This document shows, in pieces, positions 16,955 to 25,819 of a stretch of 64,000 bases of DNA (position 1 is the first letter of the stretch; each line of letters begins with the position of its first letter). Origin of the DNA: Chryseobacterium defluvii (GTDB lineage: Bacteria > Bacteroidota > Bacteroidia > Flavobacteriales > Weeksellaceae). The notes under the pieces were generated by a model. That model worked only from the letters and a program-made list of their open reading frames with translations. It was not told where the DNA came from and searched no databases. The stretch is from positions 682,001-746,000 of the forward strand of contig NZ_RBXB01000003.1 of NCBI RefSeq assembly GCF_003634775.1. Direction: 5' to 3'. The translations under genes were made by a program, and so were the position numbers.

Positions 16955-18313
16955 TTACATTTCATTCAACCACTTATGGATAGGATCATATAAGGTGTCT
17001 ATGTTTCCTGCTCCTACCGTAAGAAGAATATCAAATTCTTTTTCTTTTATTTTTTCAAAAGCATCGGATAATGTTGATACTTCTTTTTTATCTAAAGTCA
17101 CTTTATCTAATAGCCAGCTAGATGTAATTCCTTCAAAATTTTCCTGAAGCTCTCTTGCGGGGTAAATATCAAGCAAGATCAATTCATCAGCTTTGCTTAA
17201 GCTTTCCGCAAAACCGTCTGCAAAATCTCTGGTTCTGCTGAACAAATGCGGCTGGAATACTACCAAAAGCTTTTTATCAGGATAAAAAGTCCTGATTGAA
17301 CCCATTACGGCATTGATTTCGGTCGGATGATGCGCGTAGTCATCAATATATATTTTGCCGCTTTGATAAATATGTTTGGTATATCTTCTTTTAATTCCTT
17401 TAAAATTGGCAATGGCCTTTTTCAATGTTTCAAAGTCTACTCCTAAATTGTGAAGGATAGCCAAAGCAACGGTTGCATTTTCCACATTGTGAATTCCCGG
17501 GATTTCCCAGATAAAATCTTTTACGGTTTCGGTTGGCGTATGAAAATCAAAATAGATCTTATCATAATCCATTCTAAGGTTGTCGGAATAATAATCCGCT
17601 TTCTCATTTACGGCGTAGGTTCTATGATCCCTGCCGATTTCGATTCCTTTACGGATAAACAACTGTTTACTGTCCGGAACTAATGAGGCAAACTGTCTGA
17701 ATCCTTCTTCAATATGGTTTTTATCCCCGTAAATATCCAGGTGGTCTGCATCTGTGGAAGTCACTACAGCCCAATCCGGAGAAAGGTTTAAGAAACTTCT
17801 GTCGTATTCATCCGCCTCTACTACAGAATAGGTTGAACCGTTATATAAAAAGTTCGATTTAAAGTTTTCAGAAATACCGCCTAAAAAACATGAAAACGGA
17901 AGGTTGGCTTCTTTACATAAATGGGAAACAAGGGTAGACGTGGTTGTTTTACCATGTGTTCCTGCCACCGCAATACAATCTGTATTCTCCGTAATTAACC
18001 CTAAAACTTTTGCCCGTTTTAAAACTTCAAATTGATGTTTATTGAAGTAATCTAAAATCCCCAGCACCTTAATGGCAGGCGTGTAGATTACTAATGTGTT
18101 CTCTTTTTGAAGGGATGTTATTCTTTCATCTGTAAGATCTTCGAAAACAATATCAATACCCTCATTCATCAGTTCCTGAGTGAGTTTGGTGTTGGTCTTG
18201 TCATACCCCAACACTTTTTTACCGGAGGCATTGAAATAGCGTGCCAAAGCACTCATTCCGATCCCTCCGATCCCAACGAAATAAAAAGTATGATATGTTT
18301 CTAAAATTTTCAT
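16955..18313 (-). CDS. murC: UDP-N-acetylmuramate--L-alanine ligase MurC
   Basis: 452 residues. Cytoplasmic ligase adding L-Ala to UDP-MurNAc, the first step of stem-peptide synthesis. N-terminal Rossmann-like domain with FVGIGGIGMSALA; central ATP-binding domain with VAGTHGKTTTST (P-loop) and VVEADEYDRSFL; C-terminal domain with IDDYAHHPTEI and FQPHLFSRTRDF, the MurC-specific signature. Length is normal for the family. Confidence 0.98.
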   Translation of the reverse strand: MKILETYHTFYFVGIGGIGMSALARYFNASGKKVLGYDKTNTKLTQELMNEGIDIVFEDLTDERITSLQKENTLVIYTPAIKVLGILDYFNKHQFEVLKRAKVLGLITENTDCIAVAGTHGKTTTSTLVSHLCKEANLPFSCFLGGISENFKSNFLYNGSTYSVVEADEYDRSFLNLSPDWAVVTSTDADHLDIYGDKNHIEEGFRQFASLVPDSKQLFIRKGIEIGRDHRTYAVNEKADYYSDNLRMDYDKIYFDFHTPTETVKDFIWEIPGIHNVENATVALAILHNLGVDFETLKKAIANFKGIKRRYTKHIYQSGKIYIDDYAHHPTEINAVMGSIRTFYPDKKLLVVFQPHLFSRTRDFADGFAESLSKADELILLDIYPARELQENFEGITSSWLLDKVTLDKKEVSTLSDAFEKIKEKEFDILLTVGAGNIDTLYDPIHKWLNEM

Positions 18314-18319
18314 GTTCTG

Positions 18320-18802
18320 CTATTGTAATATTTTCTGTTCTTTATCCAAATCCAGTGCATCACCTACGTATAAACCGAATTCAGAAAGGGAATCTTCAAG
18401 CGATTCATATGTAAATCCATATTTTATCCAAAAAGAGTATTGAAACATGGCTTTCTGTTTTTCCTCCACATATACTACGCTAAACAAAGGTATCCTGTCA
18501 TTAACCATTTCTATATACTCTCTGATTTTATCTTTACTTGCAGAGGTATTGACAAGAATATTGGTGGAGTAGTATATCACCTGCTTTTTAACATCAACAT
18601 CCAGAAAAACATCGGCGTTGTTTTTTGTTTTCACCTCAATATACTTCGGAGTTTCTTCCACAATAGTATATCCTTTACTCTTAAGATATGATGCTACACC
18701 AGAAAGCTTAAAATCTGCCGGCTTCACAAGGGTTTGTGCATTCCATAGATGAGCAAAAAAGCCAATCATAAGCAGTATTAAAAATCTTGTTTTCATATTC
18801 AT
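18320..18802 (-). CDS. secreted YbjN-like protein inside the dcw cluster
   Basis: 160 residues with a Sec signal peptide (residues 1 to about 22, ending WNAQ). The mature part has alternating strands and helices resembling the YbjN/DUF1790 fold (EVKTKNNADVFLDVDVKKQVIYYS, then WIKYGFTYESLEDSLSEFG). It sits between murG (11 nt) and murC (6 nt) in the same direction, so it is cotranscribed with wall-synthesis genes but is not a classical dcw gene. The function is unknown; the fold assignment is inference from pattern only. Confidence 0.7.
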   Translation of the reverse strand: MNMKTRFLILLMIGFFAHLWNAQTLVKPADFKLSGVASYLKSKGYTIVEETPKYIEVKTKNNADVFLDVDVKKQVIYYSTNILVNTSASKDKIREYIEMVNDRIPLFSVVYVEEKQKAMFQYSFWIKYGFTYESLEDSLSEFGLYVGDALDLDKEQKILQ

Positions 18803-18813
18803 GGTTCTAGTTT

Positions 18814-19911
18814 TTATATTGTATTAAAAATCTCATCTACAATTTCCTTCGCTGCATTCGGCTTGGCAAAATAGAGCAGATTTTTAGACATGTCTTTTCT
18901 TATGGTTTCATTTTCACAGATTTCCTCCAGGGTTTCCCAGAATTTGATCTGCATTTCAGAGTCTTTTACCATTTTTGCGGCATGTTTTTCTACCAGATTC
19001 ATGGCATTTTTTGTCTGATGATCTTCCGCTGCAAAAGGAAATGGCACCAATAAGACAGGTTTCTGTGCAACGGCCAACTCTGAAATGGCAATGGCTCCGG
19101 CCCTTGAAACAATAACATCTGCTGCAGAATAAGCGAGTTCCATTTCTTTGATAAATTCAAGAACCTGTATATTTCTGTTATCAATGTCTTTCGTTTCTTC
19201 AATAATATCTTTATAATCCAGTTTCCCTGTTTGCCAGATCAGCTGATACTCTTTACTGATAATGTCATTTAAATGTGCCTTCCAGGCATTATTCAATGTT
19301 CTTGATCCTAAAGACCCCCCAACGGAAAGTATGGTAAGCCTGTCTTTATTAAGACCCATTTTTTCTTTTGCAATGGTAGTTTCCGTCATTCCCGAAACAA
19401 TATTTTCCCTGATCGGGTTTCCCAGGAACTTTATCTTTTCATTAGGGAAACCTTCTACTTTCGGATATGCGGTAAATACAGCCTTTGCCTTTTTGCTCAG
19501 AATTTTATTGGTAACTCCTGCGTGGGCATTCTGTTCCTGAATAAAAATCGGGATTCCAAGTCTGCTGGCTTCATATAAAGCAGGGCCGCTTGCAAAACCT
19601 CCTGTTCCTATCGCTAGATCGGGAGCAAATTCTTTAATGATCTTTTTGGATCTGGATAAGCTTTTCAGAATCTTGAAAGGTAATCCTAGGTTGGATAGAA
19701 GATTTCCTCTGTCGATCCCTGCAATATCGATTCCTTCGATCTTATAGCCTGCCTGCGGAACTTTTTCCATTTCCATTTTTCCGTTGGCTCCGATGAACAA
19801 AAATTCGGTATCAGGAAATCTTTTTCTGATCTCATCCGCAATAGCGATGGCCGGGAAGATATGTCCTCCTGTTCCTCCGCCGGATAGTAATACTTTCAAT
19901 TTTTTGCTCAT
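18814..19911 (-). CDS. murG: UDP-GlcNAc transferase MurG
   Basis: 365 residues. Peripheral membrane glycosyltransferase (GT-B fold, GT28) that adds GlcNAc to lipid I to form lipid II. Motifs are LSGGGTGGHIFPAIAIAD (G loop 1), IGTGGFASGPALYEA and QEQNAHAGVTNK in the N domain, and VGGSLGSRTLN, VSRAGAIAISEL and LVPFPFAAEDHQTKNA (UDP-GlcNAc site) in the C domain. Full length. Confidence 0.98.
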   Translation of the reverse strand: MSKKLKVLLSGGGTGGHIFPAIAIADEIRKRFPDTEFLFIGANGKMEMEKVPQAGYKIEGIDIAGIDRGNLLSNLGLPFKILKSLSRSKKIIKEFAPDLAIGTGGFASGPALYEASRLGIPIFIQEQNAHAGVTNKILSKKAKAVFTAYPKVEGFPNEKIKFLGNPIRENIVSGMTETTIAKEKMGLNKDRLTILSVGGSLGSRTLNNAWKAHLNDIISKEYQLIWQTGKLDYKDIIEETKDIDNRNIQVLEFIKEMELAYSAADVIVSRAGAIAISELAVAQKPVLLVPFPFAAEDHQTKNAMNLVEKHAAKMVKDSEMQIKFWETLEEICENETIRKDMSKNLLYFAKPNAAKEIVDEIFNTI

Positions 19912-19926
19912 CTTACTTTCTTGTGT

Positions 19927-21165
19927 TTATGCGATATCGTTTATTTCTGCAACACTTTGCTTTTTCCCCATTCCTTCTTCATCATATATCTGGATTCTGG
20001 AACTTACGTTCAGAATAATTCCTAACTGTATATAGGTTACCAACATGGATGTTCCTCCATAGCTTATTAATGGCAACGGCTGTCCTGTTACCGGGATCAG
20101 GTTCACAGCAACGGCAATGTTTACCGAAAGCTGTATGAAGATCATTACACCGAGACTGAGAACAAGCAGCGACCCGAAAAATGCGGGCATTTTACTGGCT
20201 ATCATCACGATCCTGATCATCATGATCAGGTACAGACTGATCAGAAAGGCTGCTCCAATTAATCCGTATTCTTCCACAATAATGGCGAAAATGAAGTCGG
20301 AGGCAGATTGCGGCAGCATTTGCTTTAAAGCACTTTTTCCAGGTCCCATGCCTGTGATTCCACCATGAACGATGGCTGCTTTTGCCTGCATTACCTGATA
20401 ATTTTTGGCTTTTACGCTTTCGTCATCTACATCTGCCGTTTTTGCTTTACTTGAGGTAAATGTTTCTATACGGCTCATCCATGTATGAACACGGTTTCCG
20501 CCGATTAAATTGGTGTTTAATGCGATAACTAAGAATAGAACTATAGCAATAAATGAGGCGGAAATAAAGCCTGCAATGTACTTCCAGTGAAGTTGTCCAA
20601 TGACTAGAACGACTACGGAAACCATTAAGATCATTAACGCTGTAGAACCATTATCTTTTGCCACTAACACAAAAACAAGCAGGATAGGTCCGAAGATGTA
20701 CATGATATTCTCAATCGGGAGCCTTTCCCTGGTTATTTTCTTTGTCAAATACCTGCATAGGTAAATAACCAACATCAGGAATGCAAAGGACGATGGCTGG
20801 AAGGAAATAGGTGTTCCCGGAATTTTCAGCCATCTGGAAGCACTGGCTCCGTCAATCGTCTGTCCCGTAAACATGGTTACCACGAGAAGTAAAATCATCA
20901 ATCCGAGCAGAATGCTGCTGAGTTTGCCGATATATTCATATTTCACGGTTCCTACCAGTCTCATAATTCCTAAACCAAGAAGCACAAAGAACATGTGTTT
21001 GATAACGTGACCGGTTGTGGTCCCGTTATTAACAATATATTCCAGATTCGAACTTGCAGAATATACAGGGAAGATGGAGAAAATGGAGATCACAAGAATG
21101 ACCATCCAAAGTACTTTATCGCCCTTTAGAAATTCAAATCTGCTTTCTGTGTTCTGTTCGTCCAT
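19927..21165 (-). CDS. ftsW: FtsW, SEDS peptidoglycan glycosyltransferase
   Basis: 412 residues with about ten membrane segments, the SEDS family enzyme that polymerises lipid II at the septum with its partner FtsI. The signature PVTGQPLPLISYGGTSML near the C-terminus and the loop with GITGMGPGKSALKQMLPQSASDFIFAIIVEEYGL are diagnostic; FtsW rather than RodA is chosen from its place in the dcw cluster. A hydrophilic loop of about 60 residues between central helices (about 225-275) is larger than in E. coli. Confidence 0.95.
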   Translation of the reverse strand: MDEQNTESRFEFLKGDKVLWMVILVISIFSIFPVYSASSNLEYIVNNGTTTGHVIKHMFFVLLGLGIMRLVGTVKYEYIGKLSSILLGLMILLLVVTMFTGQTIDGASASRWLKIPGTPISFQPSSFAFLMLVIYLCRYLTKKITRERLPIENIMYIFGPILLVFVLVAKDNGSTALMILMVSVVVLVIGQLHWKYIAGFISASFIAIVLFLVIALNTNLIGGNRVHTWMSRIETFTSSKAKTADVDDESVKAKNYQVMQAKAAIVHGGITGMGPGKSALKQMLPQSASDFIFAIIVEEYGLIGAAFLISLYLIMMIRIVMIASKMPAFFGSLLVLSLGVMIFIQLSVNIAVAVNLIPVTGQPLPLISYGGTSMLVTYIQLGIILNVSSRIQIYDEEGMGKKQSVAEINDIA

Positions 21166-21168
21166 ATG

Positions 21169-21202
21169 TTTGTATTCATGTATTGATGTACAATGTATTC
21201 AT
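21169..21202 (-). repeat. 34-nt dcw spacer repeat, copy in the murD-ftsW spacer
   Basis: Second copy of the element at 16882-16915 (31 of 34 identical). The shared second block CTACTTTTTACATTT lies at 21227-21241 and overlaps the murD stop codon, as in the other copy. Confidence 0.7.
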
Positions 21203-21239
21203 AATAAAAAAGCCATTGATACACCTCTACTTTTTACAT

Positions 21240-22565
21240 TTATTTTAATACTTGCTCTTTAAACTGATTGCCTCTGTCCTGATAATTTTTGAATAAATCA
21301 AAACTTGCGCAACAAGGGGATAATAAAACAGTATCTCCGTTTTTGGCAATAGATTTTGATACTCTTACTGCTTCTTCCATACTGGAAGTATCATAAATAA
21401 ACTCTTTTTTATCTTTAAAGAAGTCTATAATTTTTTGGTTATCAATTCCCAAGCAAACAATAGCTTTTACTTTTCTTTTAACCAGATTCTCGATTTCCGA
21501 GTAATCGTTTCCTTTATCCTGTCCTCCCACAATCCATACTGTCGGAGTTTTCATGCTTTCTAAGGCATAATAGGTTGCGTTTACATTGGTGGCTTTACTG
21601 TCATTGATATATTTTACTCCATCAATTTCAGTTACAAACTCCAGTCTGTGTTCTACTGCCTGGAACGTCATTAATGAATTCCTGATGCTTTCATTGTTGA
21701 TTTCCAATATTTTACCTGCAATAGAAGCGGCTAAGCTGTTGGCAACATTATGGTTTCCTAATAATGATAGTTCATCAATTTTCATGGAGAATTCATCTTT
21801 CAGTTTTACCACGATCTTGTCATCATCAACAAATGCTCCTTCAGACACCATTTCTTTGGTTGAAAAAGGAATCATTTTGGCTTTGATTTCCAGTTTTTCC
21901 AGGATTGTTTTGCTCATTTCATCATCTTTGTTGTAGATGAAGAAGTTATCATTCTCCTGGTTTTCAGCTATTCTGAACTTTGCCAATGCATATTCTTCGT
22001 AGTTGTAATTGTACTGATCCAAATGATCCTGTGACAAGTTCAGCAGTAAAGAAATATAAGGTCTGAAATTCTGAATATCATCTAGCTGGAAAGAGCTTAC
22101 TTCCAATACATAATATTCAAAGTTTTCGTCAGCAACCTGTTTGGCAAAGCTGTATCCGATGTTTCCTCCTAAACCTACATTCAATCCGTCATTTTTCAGG
22201 ATGTAGTAGATCAGAGAGGTAGTTGTTGTTTTTCCGTTGCTTCCTGTGATCGCAATAATTTTAGCATTCGTGAACTCCGAAGCAAATTCAATTTCAGAGG
22301 AAAGCCTGATCCCCTTCTGATGAATTTTATGAATGATATCTGCTTTTTTCGGAATTCCGGGACTTTTTACGATCCAGTCTGCATTTAAAATTCTTTCTTC
22401 ATTGTGGTTTTCTTCTTCAAACTCAATGTCATTGTCTACCAAAAACTGCTTATAGTTATCTTTAATGGCTCCCTTGTCTGAAAGAAATACTTCCAAACCT
22501 TTCTTTTTCGCCAGATATGCAGCTCCGCAGCCACTTTCTCCACCTCCTAAAACAACTATTTTCAT
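21240..22565 (-). CDS. murD: UDP-N-acetylmuramoyl-L-alanine--D-glutamate ligase MurD
   Basis: 441 residues. Adds D-Glu to UDP-MurNAc-L-Ala in the cytoplasm. N-terminal VLGGGESGCGAAYLA, central P-loop AITGSNGKTTTTS, the VLEVSSFQLDDI motif typical of MurD, and C-terminal VEHRLEFVTEIDGVKYINDSKATN and LLSPCCASFDLFKNYQDRG. Full length, in the standard order between mraY and ftsW. Confidence 0.98.
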   Translation of the reverse strand: MKIVVLGGGESGCGAAYLAKKKGLEVFLSDKGAIKDNYKQFLVDNDIEFEEENHNEERILNADWIVKSPGIPKKADIIHKIHQKGIRLSSEIEFASEFTNAKIIAITGSNGKTTTTSLIYYILKNDGLNVGLGGNIGYSFAKQVADENFEYYVLEVSSFQLDDIQNFRPYISLLLNLSQDHLDQYNYNYEEYALAKFRIAENQENDNFFIYNKDDEMSKTILEKLEIKAKMIPFSTKEMVSEGAFVDDDKIVVKLKDEFSMKIDELSLLGNHNVANSLAASIAGKILEINNESIRNSLMTFQAVEHRLEFVTEIDGVKYINDSKATNVNATYYALESMKTPTVWIVGGQDKGNDYSEIENLVKRKVKAIVCLGIDNQKIIDFFKDKKEFIYDTSSMEEAVRVSKSIAKNGDTVLLSPCCASFDLFKNYQDRGNQFKEQVLK

Positions 22566-22587
22566 ATTTTTCTTTGATTTAATGATC

Positions 22588-22621
22588 GAAAGATTTCAAA
22601 ATTTAAATTATTAAATCTTTC
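22588..22621 (-). repeat. AT-rich inverted repeat between mraY and murD
   Basis: GAAAGATTT (22588-22596) and AAATCTTTC (22613-22621) are perfect 9-nt arms around an AT-rich loop. It may fold in the mRNA between mraY and murD; function unknown. Confidence 0.45.
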
Positions 22622-22636
22622 AATTTTTAAATTAAC

Positions 22637-23878
22637 TTATCTCATTTTCAATGTAATAAGACATACAATAGCCAACATTACACCGATGATGATCATCCTG
22701 TTTACGATTTTACTTTCGTGAAATCCTTCTTTCTGATAATGGTGATGTAATGGTGACATCTTAAACAATCTATTGTTTTGGGCATATTCCAGCCCGTATT
22801 TTTTCTTTCTATATTTGAAAACCGCTACCTGAAGCATTACAGATATGTTTTCTATTAAGAAGATTCCGCACAGAACAGGAATCATTAATTCTTTTCTCAA
22901 AATAATCGCTAAAACGGCAATTACTCCTCCCAACATCAAGCTTCCCGTATCTCCCATGAACACCTGTGCAGGATAGGTATTGTACCAGAAAAAGCCGATT
23001 ACCGCACCAACCATCGCTACCACAAAAATGGTGGTTTCCCCCATGTTCGGGAGGAACATAATATTGAGGTAATCTGCAAAGATGATGTTCCCTGAAACAT
23101 AGGCGAAAAAGGCCAATGCGAGGAGGATGACTGTACTTGTTCCCGCTGCAAGACCATCAATTCCGTCGGTAATATTGGCTCCGTTGGAAACAGCGGTTAC
23201 AATGAAGATAACGATAGGAATGAAAACAATCCAGGCCCATTCATGAGCATCTTTATCATTCATCCAGAATAGAATTCCACTGTAATCGAACTCGTTATTT
23301 TTAGCAAAAGGAACTGTGGAAACAGTGATTTTTTCTGTAGGCATAAAGTTCTGCTCCACATTATTTCTGTTTACCACTTTGGCATCCGCATATTTTCTTT
23401 TAACCGTAATATCGGGATGGAAATACATGGTAACTCCGACAATTAAGCCTAATCCAACTTGTCCTACAATTTTGAATTTCCCGCTTAATCCGTCTTTATT
23501 TTTCTTGATCTTTTTCAGATAATCATCCAGGAATCCAATGGCTCCCATCCAAAGAACTGATACAAGCAACAGAACAATATACACATTGGTAATCCTTGTA
23601 AACAGCAAAACCGGGATAATAGTGGCCAAAATAATGATCAATCCTCCCATCGTAGGAGTTCCTTCTTTCTGCTTTTGGCCTGCTAATCCAAGATCACGGA
23701 CCAATTCTCCCATTTGTTTTGTTCTAAGGTAATTGATGATTCTTTTACCGTATACAAGAGCTATGGTCAAAGACAAAAGAACTGCCATTCCGGCACGGAA
23801 GGAGATGTATTTCAACATTCCCATTCCCGGAATATGAATTCCCTGACTTGTTAAATATTCGTATAAGTAGTATAACAT
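22637..23878 (-). CDS. mraY: phospho-MurNAc-pentapeptide translocase MraY
   Basis: 413 residues with about ten membrane segments. Transfers phospho-MurNAc-pentapeptide to undecaprenyl phosphate, giving lipid I. Motifs are [64 protein letters not shown] and the C-terminal [14 protein letters not shown] hydrophilic insert of about 50 residues (about 165-215) after the fifth helix is typical of Bacteroidota MraY and accounts for the length above 360. Confidence 0.98.
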   Translation of the reverse strand: MLYYLYEYLTSQGIHIPGMGMLKYISFRAGMAVLLSLTIALVYGKRIINYLRTKQMGELVRDLGLAGQKQKEGTPTMGGLIIILATIIPVLLFTRITNVYIVLLLVSVLWMGAIGFLDDYLKKIKKNKDGLSGKFKIVGQVGLGLIVGVTMYFHPDITVKRKYADAKVVNRNNVEQNFMPTEKITVSTVPFAKNNEFDYSGILFWMNDKDAHEWAWIVFIPIVIFIVTAVSNGANITDGIDGLAAGTSTVILLALAFFAYVSGNIIFADYLNIMFLPNMGETTIFVVAMVGAVIGFFWYNTYPAQVFMGDTGSLMLGGVIAVLAIILRKELMIPVLCGIFLIENISVMLQVAVFKYRKKKYGLEYAQNNRLFKMSPLHHHYQKEGFHESKIVNRMIIIGVMLAIVCLITLKMR

Positions 23879-23925
23879 GCTCTTTTTTTGATTTAAAGAT
23901 TTAAATGATTTAAGAATGTAAGATT

Positions 23926-24295
23926 CTAGGCTCTTTCAATATTCTCGGTTAAATATTTAATGAAGTTTGATATATTAGAAGAAATTTCCCTTGACAGGTT
24001 TATTATTTCTTCTGCTTTATTCTGGTCTCCTAGTCTTAATCTTTTGCTCACAATCATCATACTTCTAACTTCGGCACAGCTGCCTTTTGCTATTTTTAAA
24101 TATTTTATAAACTGTCTGTTATTATTATATTCCGAACCTTGCAATATTGTTTGATATTGAAAAGCCGGCTCTTTTTATTTGATTATTAAATTCAAATTCT
24201 TTTTCAAAATTTTTAGCTTCAAGAAAATGATAAACCTTTTCAATCAAATCTAAACTCCTGAGATAAACAGGGAACTCTTCAAAATTTTTTGTCAT
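23926..24295 (-). pseudogene. frameshifted four-helix-bundle protein (S23/TIGR02436 type)
   Basis: Reading from ATG at 24295 gives MTKNFEEFPVYLRSLDLIEK and onward to SISNNIARFGI and a stop; another frame then continues as GSEYNNNRQFIKYLKIAKGS to a stop at 23926. Joined, the frames give a normal-length four-helix-bundle protein of about 123 residues whose usual motif would be SNNIAEGSEY. The break is at about 24137-24142, where GCAAGG stands for an expected GCAGAAGG, a 2-nt loss. In other genomes this family often lies in rRNA intervening sequences or at scattered sites. It interrupts the dcw cluster between murE and mraY. A sequencing error cannot be excluded. Confidence 0.75.
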
Positions 24296-24339
24296 CCTTG
24301 AATTTTTAAATGTTTAAATAGTTCAATGTTTAAATCATT

Positions 24340-25800
24340 TCATTTGCTCATTAATTTCCAAAGCTCATTAATTACTTCTTTATCGTCAAAATGGTGTTTT
24401 ACGCCATTAATCTCCTGATAGTTTTCGTGGCCTTTTCCGGCAACCAAAACAATATCTTTCGGTTCTGCAAACTTGATCGCCATTTTTATGGCTTCTCTTC
24501 TGTCCGGAATTGAAGTGTATTTGCTGAAGTTCTGAGGTTCAACGCCTGCTTCAATTTCTTTTATAATCTGTGCCGGATCTTCTGTTCTCGGATTATCTGA
24601 AGTGATGATCGCCAATGTTGATTTTTTAGTGGCAATATTTCCCATTTCAGGCCTTTTGGAATGATCCCTGTCTCCCCCGCATCCGAAAACTGTGATCAGT
24701 CTTTCGTTTTTAGTTCTGATATCATTAATGCTGTCCAGGATGTTTTCCAATGCATCCGGAGTATGTGCATAATCTACAATGAAGAAAATTCCGCCATCCG
24801 ATTTGAAGGTTTCAAATCTTCCGGAAACTCTTTTTAATTTGCTGATCGCCTGAAGGATTTCATCATGTTCAAAACCCAGTTCAGAGGCAATTCCAAATAC
24901 CAATAATAGATTGTAAACATTGAACTTTCCTGTCAAGGTAGTCCAGAACTCTTTTCCGTTGAAATTCAACAGCATTCCGTTGAAATCCACTTCCAGAAGT
25001 CTTCCGTGATAATCCGCCATGGTCTTCAAAGCATAAGAAACTTTCTTTGCTTTTGTATTCTGAAGCATAATGGCACCATTCTTATCATCAATATTGGTAA
25101 TAGCTACAGCTGTTTCATCTAGCACATCGAAAAATCTTTTCTTCGTTTTCAGATATTCATCAAAAGTTTTGTGATAATCTAAATGATCATGGGTAAGATT
25201 GGTAAATCCTGCCACCTGGAAGTGTAATCCTTCGATTCTGTTTTGAGCAATTCCGTGGGAGCTTACTTCCATGAAGGCATACTCACAACCTTCATAAACG
25301 GCTTTTGCTAAAATTTTATTGATGGTGATAACATCCGGAGTTGTGTGAGTGGCTGGAATAATTTCGTCACCAACTCTTATTTCTACGGTGGAAAGCAACG
25401 CAGAATTGTACCCTAAATTTTTGAAAACATCAAATAATAAGGTGGAAACGGATGTTTTTCCGTTGGTTCCCGTAACTCCGATCAATTTTAACTGTTCGGA
25501 AGGGTTTCCATAAAAATTGGAAGCCAACTGGCCTAAAGCTTTTGATGAATCTTTTACCTTTACATAAGTAACATTTTCATTCAAGTTTTCAGGAAATTCT
25601 TCACAAACAATTGCTTTGGCTCCTTTTTCAACAGAAGATGCAATAAATGAATGTCCATCCACCACCGTTCCTCTCATTGCGATGTAAAGAGAGTTTTCCG
25701 TAACCTTTCTGCTGTCGAAAACCAATTCGGAAACCTCACGGGTATTGTCACCGTGGATTTCTAAAGTTGGGATTCTATTTAATAATTCAATTAATTGCAT
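24340..25800 (-). CDS. murE: UDP-MurNAc-tripeptide synthetase MurE, diaminopimelate type
   Basis: 486 residues. Adds the third stem residue to UDP-MurNAc-L-Ala-D-Glu. P-loop GVTGTNGKTSVSTL, EVSSHGIAQNRIEG, and the substrate-selecting motif DNPR in ITSDNPRTEDP, which indicates meso-diaminopimelate rather than lysine. Catalytic-site VDYAHTPDALEN and C-terminal VLVAGKGHENYQ are intact. The gene follows ftsI by 19 nt. Confidence 0.98.
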   Translation of the reverse strand: MQLIELLNRIPTLEIHGDNTREVSELVFDSRKVTENSLYIAMRGTVVDGHSFIASSVEKGAKAIVCEEFPENLNENVTYVKVKDSSKALGQLASNFYGNPSEQLKLIGVTGTNGKTSVSTLLFDVFKNLGYNSALLSTVEIRVGDEIIPATHTTPDVITINKILAKAVYEGCEYAFMEVSSHGIAQNRIEGLHFQVAGFTNLTHDHLDYHKTFDEYLKTKKRFFDVLDETAVAITNIDDKNGAIMLQNTKAKKVSYALKTMADYHGRLLEVDFNGMLLNFNGKEFWTTLTGKFNVYNLLLVFGIASELGFEHDEILQAISKLKRVSGRFETFKSDGGIFFIVDYAHTPDALENILDSINDIRTKNERLITVFGCGGDRDHSKRPEMGNIATKKSTLAIITSDNPRTEDPAQIIKEIEAGVEPQNFSKYTSIPDRREAIKMAIKFAEPKDIVLVAGKGHENYQEINGVKHHFDDKEVINELWKLMSK

Positions 25801-25819
25801 TGCTGTGATGCTTTATCTT

